Of a stretch of 64,000 bases of DNA, positions 35,957 to 44,997 are shown one piece after another. The notes below the pieces were generated by a model, which saw only the letters and a program-made list of their open reading frames with translations, was not told where the DNA came from and did no database searches. Made by a program: the position numbers and the translations under genes. How positions within the stretch are numbered: the first letter of the stretch is position 1; the number at the start of each line of letters is the position of its first letter. The DNA comes from UBA6623 sp965238125 (GTDB lineage: Bacteria > Acidobacteriota > Terriglobia > Bryobacterales > UBA6623). Location: contig OZ250179.1 of assembly GCA_965238125.1 (NCBI GenBank), positions 1,798,001-1,862,000 of the forward strand. Direction: 5' to 3'.

Positions 35957-36439
35957 GTGTCCATCTTTCAATGACTTACGAGGTTCCCCGTCTCAAATTG
36001 TCCACTGGGGTAGCCAGTAATCCGCCCGCTTGGCTACCCGGATGGCTACCCTAAGACGAATGCCAACCGCCACCCGCCCTGAGCTGGAACGGTCTTGCGC
36101 TGCACCCACCGGGTGCGGGTTCCCGGCGCTCGTCGCGAATCTTACACGCACGGAGGGGTACGGAAGGCTCCGCCGTGCTACGCTGTTCGTGCGACGCCCG
36201 AGCCGTAATGCGGTGCGCATCCCTGGCGCAGGAGCTACGCGCTGACGATTGACGATCCTTACAGGCGGTCGAAAAGGGCAGTCGAGTCGAGCCCGGCATC
36301 CACACCGCCGAGGTCGAGGAAACGGTGGACAGGGACGGGGTCGTGAGGCGGCTGCTGGTGGACGGGCGGCCGGTGGAGGATTGGTGATGCACTGTATCCA
36401 CCGCGGTAAAATCCCCCTCCCATGATTGCTCTGGCCTTC
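35957..36439. other. ~480 bp region with one short gene remnant
   Basis: Between the tRNA-like gene and senB. Contains GGTAGCCA/TGGCTACC repeats at 36009-36052 and the reading-frame remnant described at 36249-36387. Nothing else recognisable. Confidence 0.4.
36249..36387 (+). pseudogene. C-terminal remnant of an unidentified protein
   Basis: After an in-frame stop the plus strand reads SLQAVEKGSRVEPGIHTAEV then EETVDRDGVVRRLLVDGRPVEDW and a stop at 36385-36387. The codons are protein-like (alternating hydrophobic and charged residues) but there is no start. Probably the end of a deleted gene; family unknown. Confidence 0.3.
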
Positions 36440-37399
36440 CTAACCCGCTCGCTTGACTTCTTCCAGCAGCTCTTGCCAGCTTCGTGTTTCCCGGGCAGGT
36501 TCGACCAACCGTTGTAACCCTCGGCAGCTCTCCTGAAGCTCGCGGTAGAAATCCTGCTCGGTCTCTGCGCGAAGAAGAAGTTCCGCGAGCCGGTTCGTGT
36601 CCCCTACTGAAAAAAAGCCTGCATAGTTTGGACCAAGAACGCCGATGGAACTGGGAATCCTGGAGGAGAGGATCGGCACCGAGGCCGCAATCGCTTCGGA
36701 AAGCACATTGGCGCCGCCTTCCATATGAGAAGTGAGCACAAGCAGGCGGCTACGAGCAAGCCGGCGCAACGCTTTCCATCGCGGCAACTCCCTCAGCCAG
36801 CAATAGCGCGGGTTGGAAGCGGCTTCGGCGCGCGCCTGCGCTTCTGCCTCTTCGCTCAAAGCACGCCCAATATGCGTCACGCGGAGGCGGGAAGCCGGTG
36901 GAAGCAGGCGGGCGGCCTTCGCGGCTCGAAACGGGTCTTTGACCGGCCGCAGATGTCCCAACACGCAGGCCTCGAAGACGCCCTTCTGGGGACGAAACTT
37001 GCCTGGCGGTTTTTCCGCCGATTGGAAAATTACCCGTGCCTTGTCGCGCAAATGGTCGGGTAGCTCGGCGACCCCCATCGGCTGCAACACGACCAGCCGC
37101 GTTGCCATCTCCAGCGACCTCTGCGCGTCTGGATCTTCGTGGATGTCGCCGTAGAGGTCCGTCCCTGCGAGAGCCACAAACAAGGGGAGGTTCGGATGCC
37201 GATTACTGAAACGCTCGATCGAGGGGAAACTGCGGCGCGCATGCAGCGCGACCGCGAGATCGCAACGCTGCCCGCGATACTCCTGTTCCACAGCGACCCG
37301 GTGGCCCAAGCTTCTCAGGATCTTGGCCCAACGCAGCGCCGTCACTCGGTTCCCGTTACGGGAACCATGAGGAGCGGGGGTGACTAGGCAGATCTTCAT
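36440..37399 (-). CDS. senB: Selenosugar synthase SenB (TIGR04348-type glycosyltransferase)
   Basis: 319-residue GT-B-like glycosyltransferase. The sequence follows the SenB pattern throughout: MKICLVTPAPHGSRNGNRVT, ALRWAKILRSLGHRV, DLAVALHARRS, FVALAGTDLYGDI, RSLEMATRLVVLQP, ARVIFQSAEKP, and C-terminal HMEGGANVLSEAIAASVPIL. SenB makes a selenosugar from UDP-GlcNAc and selenophosphate, which SenA then uses to make selenoneine. It lies 63 bp downstream of the senA homologue in the same orientation. The third gene, senC (a SelD-like selenophosphate synthetase), is not adjacent; a chromosomal selD could replace it. Confidence 0.85.
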   Translation of the reverse strand: MKICLVTPAPHGSRNGNRVTALRWAKILRSLGHRVAVEQEYRGQRCDLAVALHARRSFPSIERFSNRHPNLPLFVALAGTDLYGDIHEDPDAQRSLEMATRLVVLQPMGVAELPDHLRDKARVIFQSAEKPPGKFRPQKGVFEACVLGHLRPVKDPFRAAKAARLLPPASRLRVTHIGRALSEEAEAQARAEAASNPRYCWLRELPRWKALRRLARSRLLVLTSHMEGGANVLSEAIAASVPILSSRIPSSIGVLGPNYAGFFSVGDTNRLAELLLRAETEQDFYRELQESCRGLQRLVEPARETRSWQELLEEVKRAG

Positions 37400-37462
37400 T
37401 TGCGGCGCTACGGGAAGACGCTTTTCAGGTGCGTAGCCCCGCGACCTTGCCCCTTCTCGCTG

Positions 37463-38806
37463 TTAGCTTTCCAGCGCGCAGGTGCGGAAGCCGGCCAGCA
37501 CGTCCCGTCTGTCCGGCGTGTAGAAGTTCCGCCAGGTATTGCGGATCATCCGGGCGCGCGTCGTCCAGCAACCACCCCGGAGAACCTTGCGTGTTTTGAA
37601 CCATGCCTCTGAATATTCCTTGTAGGGGTCGGCCGTGAAACCGGGGTAGGGCAGGAATGGGCTGCTGGTCCACTCCCAGACGTTGCCGATCATCTGCCGG
37701 CAACCCGAGGGAGTGTCGCCGGCGCGCAGGGCCCCGACATCGATGCAACCACCTGCACGCCAATCCGTGTTCGCCCGGCACGGCGCCGGGGGTTCCGCAC
37801 CCCAGGGGAACCGCCGCTTTTCCCCAAAGAGACCCCGACCTGGCTGAAGTTGTGCAGCGGCAGCCGCTTCCCACTCGGCTTCTGTGGGAAGGCGGCGTCC
37901 TGCCCACTTACTGTAGGCTTCAGCCTCGTACCAGCAAACGTGGATCACCGGGTGATGGGGCTCGAGCGGCGCCCAGTGATCGAACTCCCGGCTGAGCCAC
38001 TCGCCGTTTGTGTCCCGCTTCCAGTAAAGGGGTCGCTCCGCGCGGGCGCTTTGTCTCCACCGCCAGCCCTCCTCACTCCAGAGTTCCTCCCGCAGGTAGC
38101 CCGAGTCCTCAACAAAGGCGGCAAACTGGGATTGTGTGACGGCTGCCCTGGCAATTGCAAAAGGTTTCACCTGAACCGGATGAGCCCATTTTTCATTGTC
38201 GAAGACAAAGGGCTCGTCGGCCTGCGCCCCCAGGATGAACCGTCCGCCCGGAATTTCCGCATCGCCGTTGAGTGGACCCTCGGCGTCAGAGGGCTCGGGG
38301 AGGGCGGCGTCCTCGTTCACTTCCGGGAAATCAGGAAACCGGGGTGCTGGAAACCCCAGCGTCTGTCTTGTGTAGGTAAACGCCTCGGTGTGCATGTCCT
38401 CGTGAAAAACCGAGTACATCGTGAAATAAGTTAGCTCGCGCGACGGGGCGGCTCGCTCAAGGGCCTCAAGCACCCGGTCGCGAACCTCCTCAATGTAAGA
38501 CATCGTGGCGTCGATCCCCGGAAGCGGCAGATCCCAGCGTATGTCGTGCGCTATCGCAATTGAGTCGTAAAGCGCATCGGCGTCGTTTCGGACGGGCTTT
38601 TGCTTGCAAACATGGCGCAAAACCCACTTCTCTTGAAACCAGGCGACGTGGCCGATCTCCCAAAGAAGGGGATTCACAGTCGGCAAGCGCGGGCCCATCA
38701 GTTGTTGGTGATCCAGATCGGTGACCAGGTTGAGACTTCGCTGTCTTGCGTCCAGCACCCACGCCGCCTCTCTTGTCAGCGTGGCCGACTCTTTGGAAGG
38801 ATTCAT
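37463..38806 (-). CDS. senA: Selenoneine synthase SenA (EgtB-like)
   Basis: 447 residues. The N-terminal DinB-like part has NPLLWEIGHVAWFQEKWVLR and HEDMHTEAFTYTRQ, whose three His are the iron ligands of EgtB-type enzymes. RNDADALYDSIAIAHDIRWDLPLP is characteristic of SenA-type members. The FGE/SUMF-like C-terminal half has PVIHVCWYEAEAYSKWAGRRLPTEAEWE, IGNVWEWTSSPF and RKVLRGGCW. It joins the selenosugar from SenB to hercynine, a trimethylhistidine. Linkage to senB supports selenoneine over ergothioneine. No EgtD (hercynine synthase) is in the window. Confidence 0.82.
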   Translation of the reverse strand: MNPSKESATLTREAAWVLDARQRSLNLVTDLDHQQLMGPRLPTVNPLLWEIGHVAWFQEKWVLRHVCKQKPVRNDADALYDSIAIAHDIRWDLPLPGIDATMSYIEEVRDRVLEALERAAPSRELTYFTMYSVFHEDMHTEAFTYTRQTLGFPAPRFPDFPEVNEDAALPEPSDAEGPLNGDAEIPGGRFILGAQADEPFVFDNEKWAHPVQVKPFAIARAAVTQSQFAAFVEDSGYLREELWSEEGWRWRQSARAERPLYWKRDTNGEWLSREFDHWAPLEPHHPVIHVCWYEAEAYSKWAGRRLPTEAEWEAAAAAQLQPGRGLFGEKRRFPWGAEPPAPCRANTDWRAGGCIDVGALRAGDTPSGCRQMIGNVWEWTSSPFLPYPGFTADPYKEYSEAWFKTRKVLRGGCWTTRARMIRNTWRNFYTPDRRDVLAGFRTCALES

Positions 38807-38879
38807 GCTAAGCCCCTCGGCCCGTCCGCCTGCAAGCGAACTTGCGGGCGGGAATCGTTTGTTATGACTCTATCAGCCG

Positions 38880-39045
38880 GGTTGCGTGCGAGCTTCATGG
38901 ACACGGCACCTCTGACGAAACTGAATATCAGCAGCGCCCTGTCGTACTGGCCTTTGAACGGCCGCTGCCCCAGGTCATCGTCGTACAGCTCGCATCCCAG
39001 GCCCAGATGTCGGTGCGGTGGTCGACTGGGGTTCCGAGGAGTGGC
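38880..39045 (-). pseudogene. Ser/Thr kinase fragment (fossil)
   Basis: On the minus strand, VDHRTDIWAW is followed after a frameshift by ELYDDDLGQRPFKGQYDRAL. The intact kinase at 49873-52611 has VDHRTDIWALGCVLYEMV then CGQRPFKGLYDQALVYEIM at the matching place. Only this ~55-residue C-lobe piece remains, between senA and the YceI gene. Confidence 0.6.
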
Positions 39046-39060
39046 TGAGTCAAGTCAGGT

Positions 39061-39642
39061 TTATGCCTCAGCCAGCCCTGCTCGCTCCAGGTCAGCCTCA
39101 AGAAGAGCTTCGGCGTCTATTGTGATACGAACCTCGTTGCTGACCACAACGCCGCCGTTATTCATGGTGCCGTTCCAGCTTACTCCGAACTCTTGGCGAT
39201 TGATTCGAGAGGTTGCGGTAAATCCGGCCCGAGTGATCGGCCCCTTGTCCTCATCGCCGGACCAGTAGGGTGTTGGCCACTGACCGAGGTTGGAGACATC
39301 GAGAGTTACTGGCCGGGTGACCCCTCGGACAGTCAACTCGCCTGTCACCGTGTAGTGGTTCTGTCCAAGTTGCTCTGTCACAGACCCCTTGAAAGTGATT
39401 TTCTGATAGTTCTCGACGTCTAGGAAATCGGCGCTTCGCAGATGTGCATCCGGATCCCGATCTCCGCTCCAAATCTTGCCGGCATCAATTTCCACTTCGA
39501 CCGTCGATTTCAAGGGGTCGTCAGGATCGAACTCGAGAGTTCCGTGGACATCTTTGAAGTGACCCCGAACCCAAGTCACCATCATGTGGCGGGCACTGAA
39601 CTCCGCAGAAGAGTGGCCTGGCTCAAGTATCCAGCGTGCCAT
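39061..39642 (-). CDS. YceI-family protein
   Basis: 193 residues from ATG 39642 (MARWILEPGHSSAEFSARHM), the usual YceI start; an earlier start at 39678 would add MLQPAEATTQVP. YceI proteins have a lipocalin-like beta-barrel binding long isoprenoid or amide lipids. Matching segments are TWVRGHFKDVHGTLEFDPDD, HLRSADFLDVENYQKITFKG, YTVTGELTVRGVTRPVTLDV and INRQEFGVSWN. No signal peptide, so a cytoplasmic subtype. AGG lies seven bases before the start. Confidence 0.9.
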   Translation of the reverse strand: MARWILEPGHSSAEFSARHMMVTWVRGHFKDVHGTLEFDPDDPLKSTVEVEIDAGKIWSGDRDPDAHLRSADFLDVENYQKITFKGSVTEQLGQNHYTVTGELTVRGVTRPVTLDVSNLGQWPTPYWSGDEDKGPITRAGFTATSRINRQEFGVSWNGTMNNGGVVVSNEVRITIDAEALLEADLERAGLAEA

Positions 39643-39858
39643 AGGAACCTGCGTCGTGGCTTCGGCAGGCTGTAACAACCCCGGGAACGTGCTATCGGGA
39701 TTTCTAACCTGGAAGACCGGGAGGCTCTAAGTGTACACGAGTGGTTCCAACCCCAGACGCTGTAGCAGCTCGAAATTTGGAGAACACAGGGAACGTGACA
39801 CGAGAGTATGTGAGGCTGCGCACACTTCAGACGCCGGAGTGGCGCCAACGCACCGGAC

Positions 39859-40089
39859 TCACTCCGGGATTCCCCACTGTCGGAAGTCGGGCATAGTCGG
39901 ACCGCAGTATCCCGCCGTCTGGAAATAGCGCTCCGTCCAGTTAACCGTTAGCGATACAATCGGACCGTCGTGGTCGGCGAGACGCCCTGCCCAATTTGGC
40001 AGGGTGAGGCTTTCAAGGGCGACGATCGAGTCGAACGGCGTCGCAGCAAGTTGCAGCGCTTGAACCCGCGTACCTAAAGCGCCGTCCAC
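39859..40089 (-). other. Possible 76-residue hypothetical protein or gene remnant
   Basis: GTG 40089, reading VDGALGTRVQALQLAATPFD ... TERYFQTAGYCGPTMPDF. Protein-like composition but no family recognised and an in-frame stop just upstream; no SD. It could be a small gene or the C-terminal scrap of a deleted one. The rest of 39679-40166 shows nothing else I can support. Confidence 0.3.
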
Positions 40090-40166
40090 GAATTAAGCGC
40101 AGGGGGTTTCGATGTCAAAGAGAACGGATTCGGGCGGTAAATAAACGGGACAGGATCGTCCTGTGG

Positions 40167-40508
40167 GTGCTAAAAGGGCTTCTCTGCTTTGTGTTTGCGT
40201 TCAGCATCTTCGGCAAGCTGGCCGGCATCGAGCAAATGACCGAGAGTATGACCCGATACGGACTCGCCGACCAAATCACAATGATCGGGCTCGGAGAGTT
40301 GGCGGCGTTCCTACTGTTCTTGGTTCCTCGCACGACCTCCGGGGGCGTCCTGCTCCTGAGCGCCCACATGGGCGGCGCGATCGTCACCCACATGCAGCAC
40401 GGCGAACCCTACATCATGCCGTCGGTGATTCTGGTTCTCGTTTGGGTCGTAGGGGTAACCGCCAATCCCGCCATGCTGGGCGGGCTCGTTCGCCGAGAAC
40501 CGGCCTGA
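40167..40508 (+). CDS. DoxX-like small membrane protein
   Basis: 113 residues with four hydrophobic helices (LLCFVFAFSIFGKLAG, ITMIGLGELAAFLLFLVP, GGVLLLSAHMGGAIVTHM, PSVILVLVWVVGVTANP), the DoxX_2 layout (PF13564). GTG start at 40167; the open frame extends upstream without a better start. Its stop (40506-40508) abuts the point where the antisense kinase fragment loses homology, so this gene or its 3' part may have arrived by the same recombination that cut the kinase. Confidence 0.7.
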   Translation: MLKGLLCFVFAFSIFGKLAGIEQMTESMTRYGLADQITMIGLGELAAFLLFLVPRTTSGGVLLLSAHMGGAIVTHMQHGEPYIMPSVILVLVWVVGVTANPAMLGGLVRREPA

Positions 40509-40865
40509 GGCCTCCTCGGCGGTTTGGACGGCGATGTCGACGGCTTCGTCGAGTTTGAGCGGGCGATCGCTGATCTTGTCCTTGACGGTCCGGCCCTCGA
40601 TGAAGGCCATGGCGAGGAAGGTTTGTTCCTCGGCCTCGTCGATTTCATAGACGGTGCAGATGTTGGGATGGTCGAGAGCCGCCGCGGCTTGGGCTTCGCG
40701 AAGGAAGCGTTCCTTGGCTTCGGCGTCTTCAACGACGTCAGCGCGGAAAAACTTCAGCGCGACCGGGCGCTTGAGTTTGGTGTCGAGGGCCTTGTAGACC
40801 ACGCCCATGCCGCCCTCAGCGAGTTTTTCGGTGACCTTGTAGTGAGAGATGGTTTGGCCGATCAC
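40509..40865 (-). pseudogene. Kinase-TolB gene, only the N-lobe remains
   Basis: GTG 40865: MIGQTISHYKVTEKLAEGGM, GVVYKALDTKLKRPVALKFF, then ...LKLDEAVDIAVQTAEEAS, after which homology stops near 40509 and the frame runs antisense into the DoxX gene. Glycine loop and VALK lysine are intact, but HRD, DFG, membrane helix and propeller are gone. The promoter motif upstream is the same as for the intact paralogue. Confidence 0.8.
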
Positions 40866-40874
40866 GACGGTCCA

Positions 40875-40917
40875 ATTCTACCGCCATACGGATTGATGGT
40901 GATAACAATCGATGTCA
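40875..40917 (-). promoter_or_regulatory. Conserved kinase-family promoter, copy A
   Basis: Minus strand: TGACATCGATTGTTATC (40917-40901), 20 bases, then TAGAAT (40880-40875), nine bases before GTG 40865. The same 17-mer at the same distance from the start lies before the intact kinase gene. Confidence 0.55.
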
Positions 40918-41020
40918 TGAACTATGACATTTTTTTCGCCCGGGCCGTTGCGTCGGCGCGGTTTCTGGGGCCGTCGGGGGGTGGCGAGCACGCTCAGGTG
41001 CCGGATTGTTCATGCGAACC

Positions 41021-41080
41021 GGATATATCAACATCTAACCGCGGACGACCACTATGTGGTTGGTTTCGATGGACTTAGTC
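41021..41080. repeat. Kinase-gene 3' trailer repeat, copy 1
   Basis: Contains AACCGGATATATCAACAT and CACTATGTGGTTGGTTTCGA, leading to GACTTAGTCC beside the kinase stop. Related stretches lie at about 44998-45060, 47335-47406 and 49840-49872, each (except the second) directly downstream of a kinase C-terminus. Confidence 0.45.
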
Positions 41081-41230
41081 CTATTCGCGTTCGCGGAAGT
41101 CTTCGTACCAATTCTGGACGGTGTGGATCGAGACTTCCTGTTCAGCCTCCTCGTCCTGCCACCGCCAACACAAACCGCCGCCCATGGGCCGACAAAGGGC
41201 CAGCCTACGGCCTCCGCGTCGAACCTCGCA
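41081..41230 (-). pseudogene. Kinase-TolB gene, C-terminal fossil
   Basis: Minus strand ends DEEAEQEVSIHTVQNWYEDF-RERE-stop. The intact gene ends DEEAEQEVSIRVVQNWYEEF-RDRERD-stop. A few upstream residues (FDAEAVGWPFVGPW) match YDVSADGRRFVLLAP only loosely. The kinase and most of the propeller are absent. Confidence 0.65.
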
Positions 41231-41364
41231 GAGAGAACGGACAAGAAAAGAAGCGATGGCCAAGATGATATTGTTGGTGGACTGACCGACAGCGATCAGC
41301 AGTACCCCTCTGTCGCCCTGAGCCTGATGAAAGGCCGTTTTGGCCAGTGAAGGTGCAGCCAATC

Positions 41365-43623
41365 ATGACAAACCGTCTCGTCATTGCGGCAGCTCTTCTG
41401 TCAATCGCCGCGCGCGGAGCCGACGCTCCGCTTGACGGCCAACTCACCCTCGAAAGACTCTTCTCCACAGCGGAGTTCAAAGCCGACGCCGTCCAAACTC
41501 AGTGGTTCGGTGACGACGGCGCCTTCACCATCCTCAGGAAGAACGCGAAGGACGGCGCGGAGCCGCGGATCGTGCTCCATCGTCCCGACTCAGCCGAGAC
41601 GGAGACGCTTGTCCCGACCGAACTGCTGACTCCACCCAAAAGCGCCGGCCCCCTAAAAATCGAGCGATGGGCTTTCTCGAAGGATCGTTCACTCGTCCTT
41701 ATCTATACGAACTCGAAGCGCGTCTGGAGGCAAAAGACGCGCGGGGACTACTGGCTGCTCGACCGATCGAGCCGCCAACTGACCAAGCTCGGCGGCGATT
41801 TTCCTCCGTCGAGCCTGATGTTCGCCAAGATCTCGCCGACCGGTCGGCAGGTGGCGTACGTTTACGAGCGGAATATCTACGTCGAGCAGGTGGAGGATCA
41901 TTCAATCAATAAGCTGACGGAAACACCGACCGACGAGATTATCAACGGGACGTTTGATTGGGTCTACGAGGAAGAACTCGGCCTGCGCGACGGTTTTCGG
42001 TGGAGCCCCGACGGCTCGTCGATCGCCTACTGGCAACTCGACACGACGGGGGTATCCGAGGTTCCGCTTGTCAATAACACGGACTCACTTTACCCCAAGG
42101 TGACCTGGATCCCCTACCCCAAGGTCGGCCGGCAGAACTCCGCATGCCGGGTCGGCGTCGCGGATGTTGAGACCGGCAAGACCTGTTGGATGGAGGTTCC
42201 GGGTGACTCGCGCAACCAGTACATCGCACGGATGGAGTGGGCCGGAAGTTCGGAGCGCCTGCTGCTGCAAGTGCTCAATCGCGCGCAGAACGAAAACCAC
42301 GTCATGCTCGCGAACGCGCACAGCGGGGCCGTGCGGGAAATCTTTGTCGAAACCGACGACGCGTGGGTGGATGTCCACGACAAGACGCTGTGGCTCGACA
42401 AGGGCAAAGAGATTACCTGGATCAGCGAGCGCGACGGGTGGCGGAGCGCCTACCGCGTGTCGCTCGGAAGCGGCGAAGCCGAACGCTTTACCACGGGTGA
42501 TTTCGACGTGACCCGCTTACTGTGGGCCGGACGCGACGAAGGCTGGGCCTACCTGCAGGCTTCCCCGGACGATCCCACACGCCGTTATTTGTATCGGGCG
42601 CGCCTGGACGGTTCAGGGCTCGAGCGTTTGACTCCCAAGGATGCGAAAGGGTGGCACAAATATGACATCGCGCCCAACGGTCGGTGGGCGATCCATACCA
42701 CTAGCACGATCGACGACCCGCCGCGGGTCGAATTAATCTCTCTGCCGGACCACAAGGCCGTCGAGACCCTCGTAACTAACCACAAGTTACGGCTCAAGAT
42801 GCAGGCGCTCGACCGCTCGCCGACGAAGTTCTTCCGAGTCGAGATTGAGAAGGGCGTTGAGTTGGATGCCTGGCGCATCGAGCCGCCCGCGATGGAGCCC
42901 GGCAAGAAATACCCTCTGCTGGTATTCGTCTACGGTGAGCCTGTTACGCAGACCGTCGCCGACCATTGGGAGCCTCGTCACCATCTCTGGCACGTGCTGC
43001 TGACTCAGCGGGGCTACGTCGTGATGAGCTTCGACAACCGCGGGACGAAGGCTCCGAGAGGTCGCGCTTGGCGAAAGGCGGCCTTCCGAAAGATCGGGGT
43101 AATGGCGCCGCGGGAACAGGCCGCGGCAGTCCGCAAGGTCTTACAACAGCGGCCTGATCTTGATCCCGAGCGCGTGGCCGTGTGGGGTTGGAGCGGCGGG
43201 GGCTCGATGAGTCTCAACGCGATCTTCAAATACCCCGACCTTTACGGGACCGCCATCGCCGTCGCTCCGGTTTCCAATCAGCGCTACTACGACTCGATTT
43301 ACCAAGAGCGCTACATGGGACGCCCCGAGGACAATTCCGACGGGTTCTTGCAGGGTTCGCCGATCAACTTCGCCGATCAGTTAAGAGGGAATCTGCTGCT
43401 GATCCACGGCACCGGAGACGACAACGTTCACTACCAATCAACCGAACTGCTGATCAACGAGCTAATCCGTCACAACAAGCCGTTCACGATGATGTCCTAT
43501 CCGAATCGCACTCACGCGATCAAAGAGGGCGAGAACACATCGCGGCATTTGCGAGAGTTGATGACACGCTATCTTCACCAACACGTGCCGTCAGGCGGCC
43601 GGGCCCGAGAAGAACAACAATGA
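41365..43623 (+). CDS. S9 prolyl oligopeptidase / dipeptidyl-peptidase IV-like protease
   Basis: 752 residues from ATG 41365 (MTNRLVIAAALLSIAARGAD, signal peptide); GTG 41347 is an in-frame alternative. The N-terminal DPP4-type propeller contains DWVYEEELGLRDGFRWSPDG, the Glu-Glu motif that binds the substrate N-terminus. The C-terminal alpha/beta hydrolase has catalytic Ser in GWSGGG (~609), Asp in GTGDDNVH (~684) and His in NRTHAI (~716). Probably a periplasmic or exported aminodipeptidase cleaving X-Pro dipeptides. An IS630 copy sits 45 bp downstream. Confidence 0.93.
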   Translation: MTNRLVIAAALLSIAARGADAPLDGQLTLERLFSTAEFKADAVQTQWFGDDGAFTILRKNAKDGAEPRIVLHRPDSAETETLVPTELLTPPKSAGPLKIERWAFSKDRSLVLIYTNSKRVWRQKTRGDYWLLDRSSRQLTKLGGDFPPSSLMFAKISPTGRQVAYVYERNIYVEQVEDHSINKLTETPTDEIINGTFDWVYEEELGLRDGFRWSPDGSSIAYWQLDTTGVSEVPLVNNTDSLYPKVTWIPYPKVGRQNSACRVGVADVETGKTCWMEVPGDSRNQYIARMEWAGSSERLLLQVLNRAQNENHVMLANAHSGAVREIFVETDDAWVDVHDKTLWLDKGKEITWISERDGWRSAYRVSLGSGEAERFTTGDFDVTRLLWAGRDEGWAYLQASPDDPTRRYLYRARLDGSGLERLTPKDAKGWHKYDIAPNGRWAIHTTSTIDDPPRVELISLPDHKAVETLVTNHKLRLKMQALDRSPTKFFRVEIEKGVELDAWRIEPPAMEPGKKYPLLVFVYGEPVTQTVADHWEPRHHLWHVLLTQRGYVVMSFDNRGTKAPRGRAWRKAAFRKIGVMAPREQAAAVRKVLQQRPDLDPERVAVWGWSGGGSMSLNAIFKYPDLYGTAIAVAPVSNQRYYDSIYQERYMGRPEDNSDGFLQGSPINFADQLRGNLLLIHGTGDDNVHYQSTELLINELIRHNKPFTMMSYPNRTHAIKEGENTSRHLRELMTRYLHQHVPSGGRAREEQQ

Positions 43624-43670
43624 GCTGCAATGGGCGCAGCGGGCTGGCGGACAATAGATGGCGAAAACTA

Positions 43671-44901
43671 GTATAACGTTTCATTAAAACATAACCATAG
43701 GACAATGTTTCCTGCTAGACTGGTCGCATGGCAGGAAAATCGAAGCGTCCCCCACTGCTGCTCACGACCGAAGAGGTGCAACATCTGAAACGGCTGCGGC
43801 GTTCCCGCAAGGCTCCGGCTCGGGAGGTGCGGCGCGCCGAGATTCTGTGGCGCTATCATGGCGGCGAGACAATCGCCGAGATTATGCGGGCCGTGAAGAT
43901 GACCCGCAAGAGCGTTGCCAAATGGATCGAGCGAGCCCTCGCCATCGGAGTGCAAGCAGCGCTCAAGGATGCCTATCATCGTCCCTACGAGCCCCGCATC
44001 TCCGAGGAGGCCAAGGCCTGGGTGGTGCATTTGGCCTGTTGCAAACCCAAGGAACTGGGATACGCCGCCGAGTTGTGGACCGGCGGCGCGCTCGCTCTCC
44101 ACGTGCGCCGGCATGCCGTGGAGGCGGGCTATCCGGCCCTGGGGCAAGCGGCCAAGGCGACCGTCCACCGGATTCTGGCGGGGCAGCCGCTGCATCCAGA
44201 GAAGGTGAAATACTACCTGGAGCGTCGCGACCCGGAGTTTGAGTCCAAGATGCGGCAGGTGCTGCTGGTCTACCGCGAGGTGGCCTTGCAAAATGAAAGC
44301 TCGGGCGAGGGCGGCCCCTCGCCGGGCGTGATCACGGTTTCGGTGGACGAAAAGCCCGGTGTGCAAGCGATCGCCAACACCGCCCCGGACCTGCCGCCGG
44401 TCCCTGGGCGGCATCCTTGTACGGCTCGGGATCACGAATACCAACGTCTGGGAACCTGCTCGATTCTGGCGGCGCTGGACTTGCACGACGGCCGCGTAAC
44501 GGCGCGGGTCGAGCGGCGGCACCGCAGCCGCGAATTCATCTCACTGCTGAAGGATCTGGACCAATTCTATCCGGCCGAATGCACGATTCGATTGATCTTG
44601 GACAATCATTCCGCTCACATATCCAAGGAGACGAAGGACTATTTAGCGACGCGGCCGAACCGCTTCAAATATGTGCACACGCCGACCCACGGGTCCTGGC
44701 TGAACATTGTGGAGACGCTGTTTGGGAAGATGGCCCGGACGTTTTTGAAGCGCATCCGGGTGGAGTCCTGGGAGGAGCTTCGGGAACGAATCCTGCTGGG
44801 GATCGCGGAAATCAACGCCGCTCCGGTGGTCCACCGCTGGAGCAAGTTCGAGGCGCTCGAGGAAGCGCCTGAGTTGGGTATAGTTCAATGAAACGCTATA
44901 C
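43671..44901 (+). mobile_element. IS630-family element with TA target duplication
   Basis: 1231 bp. Inverted ends GTATAACGTTTCATT (43671) and, read inward from 44901, GTATAGCGTTTCATT. It is flanked on both sides by TA (43669-43670 and 44902-44903), the standard IS630/Tc1 duplication. One intact transposase gene inside. Inserted between the S9 peptidase and the HU gene; no gene is broken. Confidence 0.92.
43728..44891 (+). CDS. IS630-family transposase (DDE_3)
   Basis: 387 residues, single reading frame. HTH region IAEIMRAVKMTRKSVAKWIER near residue 55; DDE catalytic core VSVDEKPG, LILDNHSAHISK and HGSWLNIVETLFGKM. The C-terminus overlaps the right inverted repeat. Appears intact and potentially active. 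Confidence 0.92.
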   Translation: MAGKSKRPPLLLTTEEVQHLKRLRRSRKAPAREVRRAEILWRYHGGETIAEIMRAVKMTRKSVAKWIERALAIGVQAALKDAYHRPYEPRISEEAKAWVVHLACCKPKELGYAAELWTGGALALHVRRHAVEAGYPALGQAAKATVHRILAGQPLHPEKVKYYLERRDPEFESKMRQVLLVYREVALQNESSGEGGPSPGVITVSVDEKPGVQAIANTAPDLPPVPGRHPCTARDHEYQRLGTCSILAALDLHDGRVTARVERRHRSREFISLLKDLDQFYPAECTIRLILDNHSAHISKETKDYLATRPNRFKYVHTPTHGSWLNIVETLFGKMARTFLKRIRVESWEELRERILLGIAEINAAPVVHRWSKFEALEEAPELGIVQ

Positions 44902-44997
44902 TAGTCTTCTATCCAGCCATCCAACCGTACGATCGCGAGGCCCTTAATGTGGAGTGGTTTGCAACGTATCGGACGAAGTTTTGACGGGCTCCAACGG

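Noticed and set aside
35866..36054. Small protein reading WRDSNPRPTGSKS
   Set aside because: Antisense translation of the tRNA-like gene, a well-known annotation artefact.
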